DNA of 15,244 nucleotides from Ilumatobacteraceae bacterium. GTDB taxonomy: Bacteria; Actinomycetota; Acidimicrobiia; Acidimicrobiales; Ilumatobacteraceae. A program made the position numbers and the translations under genes. Where the stretch lies: positions 1 to 15,244 of the forward strand of contig JALRJT010000067.1 of assembly GCA_023254985.1 (NCBI GenBank). Direction: 5' to 3'. The notes under the pieces are model-generated. The model was not told the origin of the DNA. It saw nothing but the letters and a program-made list of their open reading frames with translations, and made no database searches. Below are positions 13,200 to 15,244 of the stretch, one piece after another (the first letter of the stretch is position 1; each line of letters starts with the position of its first letter).

Positions 13200-14192
13200 T
13201 GGAATGAGCACGAATTTTCCGACGTGCTTCTTCTCGATGAACTCCTGTTGAGCCGAAACAATGTCGGCGAGCAGAAAAGTCTTTGCAATGAGTGGGCGGA
13301 TTGCATTCGTCTCGATAAAGGAGACGAGTTGGGGGAATACCGGTTCGTCCCAAGCGGTGCAGCCGATGAGGGTGAGGTCTTTTAGATACAAGGTGCGCAT
13401 ATCGAGGTTGACGTGCGGCCCGCCGATTGCGCCAGATGTGGCGAAGCGACCACCACGGCGTAACACCTCGAGTTCGCGTTCAAAGTTTGGTCCACCCACG
13501 TTGTCGATGACGACGTCGACACTTTCTGAACCGAGTTCTGTGAGCGGGTCGGACAGACGGTCGATCACGGCGTCCGCACCGATGCTGAGCACCTCTTCCA
13601 TCTTCGATGCGCCGACGATGGCGGTCACTTTTGCGCCACGAGCCTTCGCCAGCTGAATCGCCGCTGAACCGACGCCGCCTGACCCGCCGGCGACGAGGAC
13701 GTGGTCGCTTGCTGTCACCTTGGCTCGCTGCACCATGTTCTCGGCAGAGCCATAGCTGCATGGAATAGAACCGAGTTCAACGTCCGACCACGAGGAGTCG
13801 ATCGGGAACACTTCACTTGCAGGAACCTTCACATATTCGGCAAATGCACCATCAAAATCGGAACCCATCCACACGTTGATCATCGAGGAGAAACCGTGTG
13901 GTCGCATGCAGGGTCGCACGAGGACGCGCGATCCAACGAGTTTGGCGTGTGCGGAATCGAATGATTCGATGACGATTCCGCAACAATCCGTTCCCTGAAT
14001 GAAGGGGAAGGGCGTTGGGACGTGCCACCCACCTCCCGAATACCACCCGAGTCGCGTGTTGATCTCAGTGTTGTTCATACCGGCGGCAAGCACTTTCACG
14101 AGTACTTCACCCGGGCCGATTACAGGAGCATCTACGTCCCCGTAATGCAGTTTGTCGAAGCCACCGTTTCCTGTTGTGACGACAGCCTTCAC
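13185..14192 (-). CDS. MDR-superfamily oxidoreductase, quinone-oxidoreductase-like (probably zinc-free)
   Basis: A 335-residue medium-chain dehydrogenase/reductase. The N-terminal GroES-like domain includes GPGEVLVKVLAAGMNNTEIN (26-45) and PFIQGTDCCGIVIE. The Rossmann domain has HVLVAGGSGGVGSAAIQLAK, followed by GASKMEEVLSIGADAVID and VDVVIDNVGG. The catalytic-zinc cysteine position of alcohol dehydrogenases is occupied by Asn-Asn-Thr, and no structural-zinc cysteine cluster is visible, so it is probably an NAD(P)H-dependent quinone or enone reductase rather than a zinc alcohol dehydrogenase. Substrate unknown. The RLGWYSGGGWHVP loop is subfamily-specific. GTG 14192 is preceded at 7 bases by TAGTCT and lacks a Shine-Dalgarno sequence. 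It lies between two plus-strand tRNA genes and is transcribed on its own. Confidence 0.9.
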   Translation of the reverse strand: MKAVVTTGNGGFDKLHYGDVDAPVIGPGEVLVKVLAAGMNNTEINTRLGWYSGGGWHVPTPFPFIQGTDCCGIVIESFDSAHAKLVGSRVLVRPCMRPHGFSSMINVWMGSDFDGAFAEYVKVPASEVFPIDSSWSDVELGSIPCSYGSAENMVQRAKVTASDHVLVAGGSGGVGSAAIQLAKARGAKVTAIVGASKMEEVLSIGADAVIDRLSDPLTELGSESVDVVIDNVGGPNFERELEVLRRGGRFATSGAIGGPHVNLDMRTLYLKDLTLIGCTAWDEPVFPQLVSFIETNAIRPLIAKTFLLADIVSAQQEFIEKKHVGKFVLIPPHDE

Positions 14193-14199
14193 CTACTCA

Positions 14200-14205
14200 A
14201 GACTA
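14200..14205 (-). promoter_or_regulatory. Putative -10 of the MDR gene (TAGTCT)
   Basis: TAGTCT ends 7 bases before GTG 14192, giving a leaderless transcript. No clear -35. Confidence 0.5.
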
Positions 14206-14282
14206 CGAACTCTTCCAATCGACGATGGTGCCGAGTAGATAGCCTCGCGGTGCGGACCAGTCGGACCAATGAGGCCCGATTG

Positions 14283-14293
14283 CCCGATAGCGT
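14283..14293 (+). promoter_or_regulatory. tRNA-Glu promoter element CCCGATAGCGT
   Basis: The -10-like TAGCGT (14288-14293) sits in CCCGATAGC, matching the tRNA-Gln promoter in sequence and exact distance to the mature tRNA. A second GATAGCCT occurs upstream at 14238-14245 and could be an additional start. Confidence 0.6.
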
Positions 14294-14306
14294 GAGAGTG
14301 CTACTT

Positions 14307-14382
14307 GCTCCCATCGTCTAGTGGCCTAGGACACCACCCTCTCAAGGTGGCGGCACGGGTTCAAATCCCGTTGGGAGTGCCA
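14307..14382 (+). tRNA. tRNA-Glu (anticodon CTC), CCA encoded
   Basis: A complete cloverleaf of 76 bases. Acceptor GCTCCCA pairs with TGGGAGT, with a G1-U72 wobble at the top; D arm GTC-TAGTGGCCTAG-GAC; anticodon stem CCACC/GGTGG with loop CTCTCAA giving anticodon CTC; T stem ACGGG/CCCGT with loop TTCAAAT; discriminator G, then CCA in the DNA. It decodes GAG. Unlike tRNA-Gln nearby, the CCA end is encoded. The convergent transporter gene stops one base beyond it. Confidence 0.95.
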
Positions 14383-14383
14383 C

Positions 14384-15244
14384 TCATCCGAGTCGCTGTG
14401 CGATCTCCGAATAAACGGGAATCCCGATCATGATGTTGAACGGGAAGGTGATCCCGAGCGCAACACCGAGAGCGAGGCCCGTATTCGCGGGTGGAATCCC
14501 AATCCGCACCGCAGCTGGCGCAGCGATGTAGCTGGCACTCGCCAGCATCGCAGCAAACACTGCAGCAGTCGACGGACTCATGCCGACGGCGAGTCCGAGT
14601 ATCACTCCGAGGAGTCCAAACAAGATCGGTGCAAGGACACCAAATCCGATCAGTCGCACACCTGCGCGACGAATCGTGGCGAGTTGACTTCCTGCCAACG
14701 TTCCCAAGTCGAGTAAGAAGAGCGTGAGGACACCGGGGAAGAGCCCGACGAACAAGGGCTCGACCGCATTCATCGCTGAGTCGTTTGCGAGTGCACCGAT
14801 CACGAGTCCGCCACCGAGGAGCACGATGCTCTTGCCAGTCAACACTTCGCTCAACGCTCCATGAACCTTCTGTTGTCCTTGGCGAGTCCAGAGCATCAAC
14901 GCAACGATGATGCCTGGTACTTCGAGCAGCACGACGAGCAGTGGAAGGTACTCGGCAGTGACTCCGCCCGATTCGCGAGCGAACGTTTCAGCAGCAGTGA
15001 AGGTGACTGCCGAGACCGACCCGAAGTGCGCTGCAAGCGATGCAGAATCTGCAGGGGTCAGTCCGATGAATTTTCGTGCGATGAGGTATGTGACGTATGC
15101 GATCACTACACCGGCGGCGATCGTCACGATTGCGGGCACGGCAATGTCTATTGGGTCGACGTCTTTCAGACGAATGCCACCCTTGAACCCGATCGCGAGC
15201 AAGAGATAGGTCGACAACAGCGAGGTCACCTGATCGGGAAAGCT
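14384..15244 (-). CDS. Sodium-dependent bicarbonate transporter family permease (Sbt type), N-terminus beyond right edge
   Basis: The visible 286 residues belong to the SbtA-type permease family (Na+-dependent HCO3- uptake in cyanobacteria). About nine hydrophobic segments are seen. Recognisable pieces are the LLSTYLLLAIGFKGG helix, SLAAHFGSVSAVTF (the family's substrate/Na+ region), LLVVLLEVPGIIVALMLW, and a second inverted half with LFLLDLGTLAGSQL, AAMLASASYIAAPAAVRIGI and LGITFPFNIMIGIP. The frame stays open to the window edge; a GTG at 15229 lies inside conserved sequence and is not the true start. In a probable heterotroph, bicarbonate uptake would feed anaplerotic carboxylation; that is inference. 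No SbtB partner is visible, but it could lie outside. The TGA at 14386-14384 almost touches tRNA-Glu. Confidence 0.82.
   Translation of the reverse strand, partial: SFPDQVTSLLSTYLLLAIGFKGGIRLKDVDPIDIAVPAIVTIAAGVVIAYVTYLIARKFIGLTPADSASLAAHFGSVSAVTFTAAETFARESGGVTAEYLPLLVVLLEVPGIIVALMLWTRQGQQKVHGALSEVLTGKSIVLLGGGLVIGALANDSAMNAVEPLFVGLFPGVLTLFLLDLGTLAGSQLATIRRAGVRLIGFGVLAPILFGLLGVILGLAVGMSPSTAAVFAAMLASASYIAAPAAVRIGIPPANTGLALGVALGITFPFNIMIGIPVYSEIAQRLG

Overview
The window looks like core chromosome of a GC-rich actinobacterium. The most likely group is the class Acidimicrobiia (Ilumatobacter-like). This rests on gene content and protein style (a short three-cysteine NadA, an actinobacterial-type LeuB, a citramalate synthase route to isoleucine, TANNNT -10 elements placed against start codons), not on a marker gene, so the class is an inference. 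I see no mobile element, CRISPR array or phage gene.

Layout. The minus strand from 679 to the left edge holds the first half of leuC. Divergent from it is a small unknown gene (758-1255), then a tight nadA-nadB-nadC operon (1314-4881) for de novo NAD synthesis. Convergent with nadC is a minus-strand pair, greA followed by an alpha/beta hydrolase (6191-4878). From the short region upstream of greA, leuB and ilvE run rightward (6231-8185). A 313-base gap follows. It contains a perfect palindrome, a cluster of DnaA-box-like sequences, a good promoter, a 17-codon isoleucine-rich leader peptide (8351-8404) and a textbook intrinsic terminator (8431-8455), all ahead of cimA (8499-10076). Next come an unknown gene (10089-10613), a convergent DUF2237 gene, gltX overlapping a DUF218/YdcF-like gene, tRNA-Gln(CTG), a minus-strand quinone-oxidoreductase-like MDR gene, tRNA-Glu(CTC), and a partial Sbt-type sodium/bicarbonate transporter that runs off the right edge.

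How the genes fit. CimA makes (R)-citramalate from pyruvate and acetyl-CoA. LeuCD and LeuB carry it to 2-oxobutanoate, and IlvE performs the final transamination to isoleucine. LeuC and LeuB are shared with leucine synthesis, so CimA is the isoleucine-specific entry step, and it is the one preceded by an Ile-codon attenuator. The best find in the window is therefore a likely ribosome-mediated, isoleucine-sensing attenuator for cimA, whose leader peptide appears to be read from a leaderless transcript.

A second pattern spans the window. Nearly every gene that begins a transcription unit has a -10-like hexamer (TANNNT or CAGACT) ending 6-9 bases before its start codon, whereas the operon-internal genes nadB and ilvE have Shine-Dalgarno sequences. 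Leaderless or nearly leaderless mRNA seems to be the default here. The two tRNA genes share the block CCCGATAGC at exactly the same distance from the mature 5' end. gltX lying beside tRNA-Gln and tRNA-Glu fits indirect Gln-tRNA synthesis by a non-discriminating GluRS plus GatCAB, which cannot be proven from this window.
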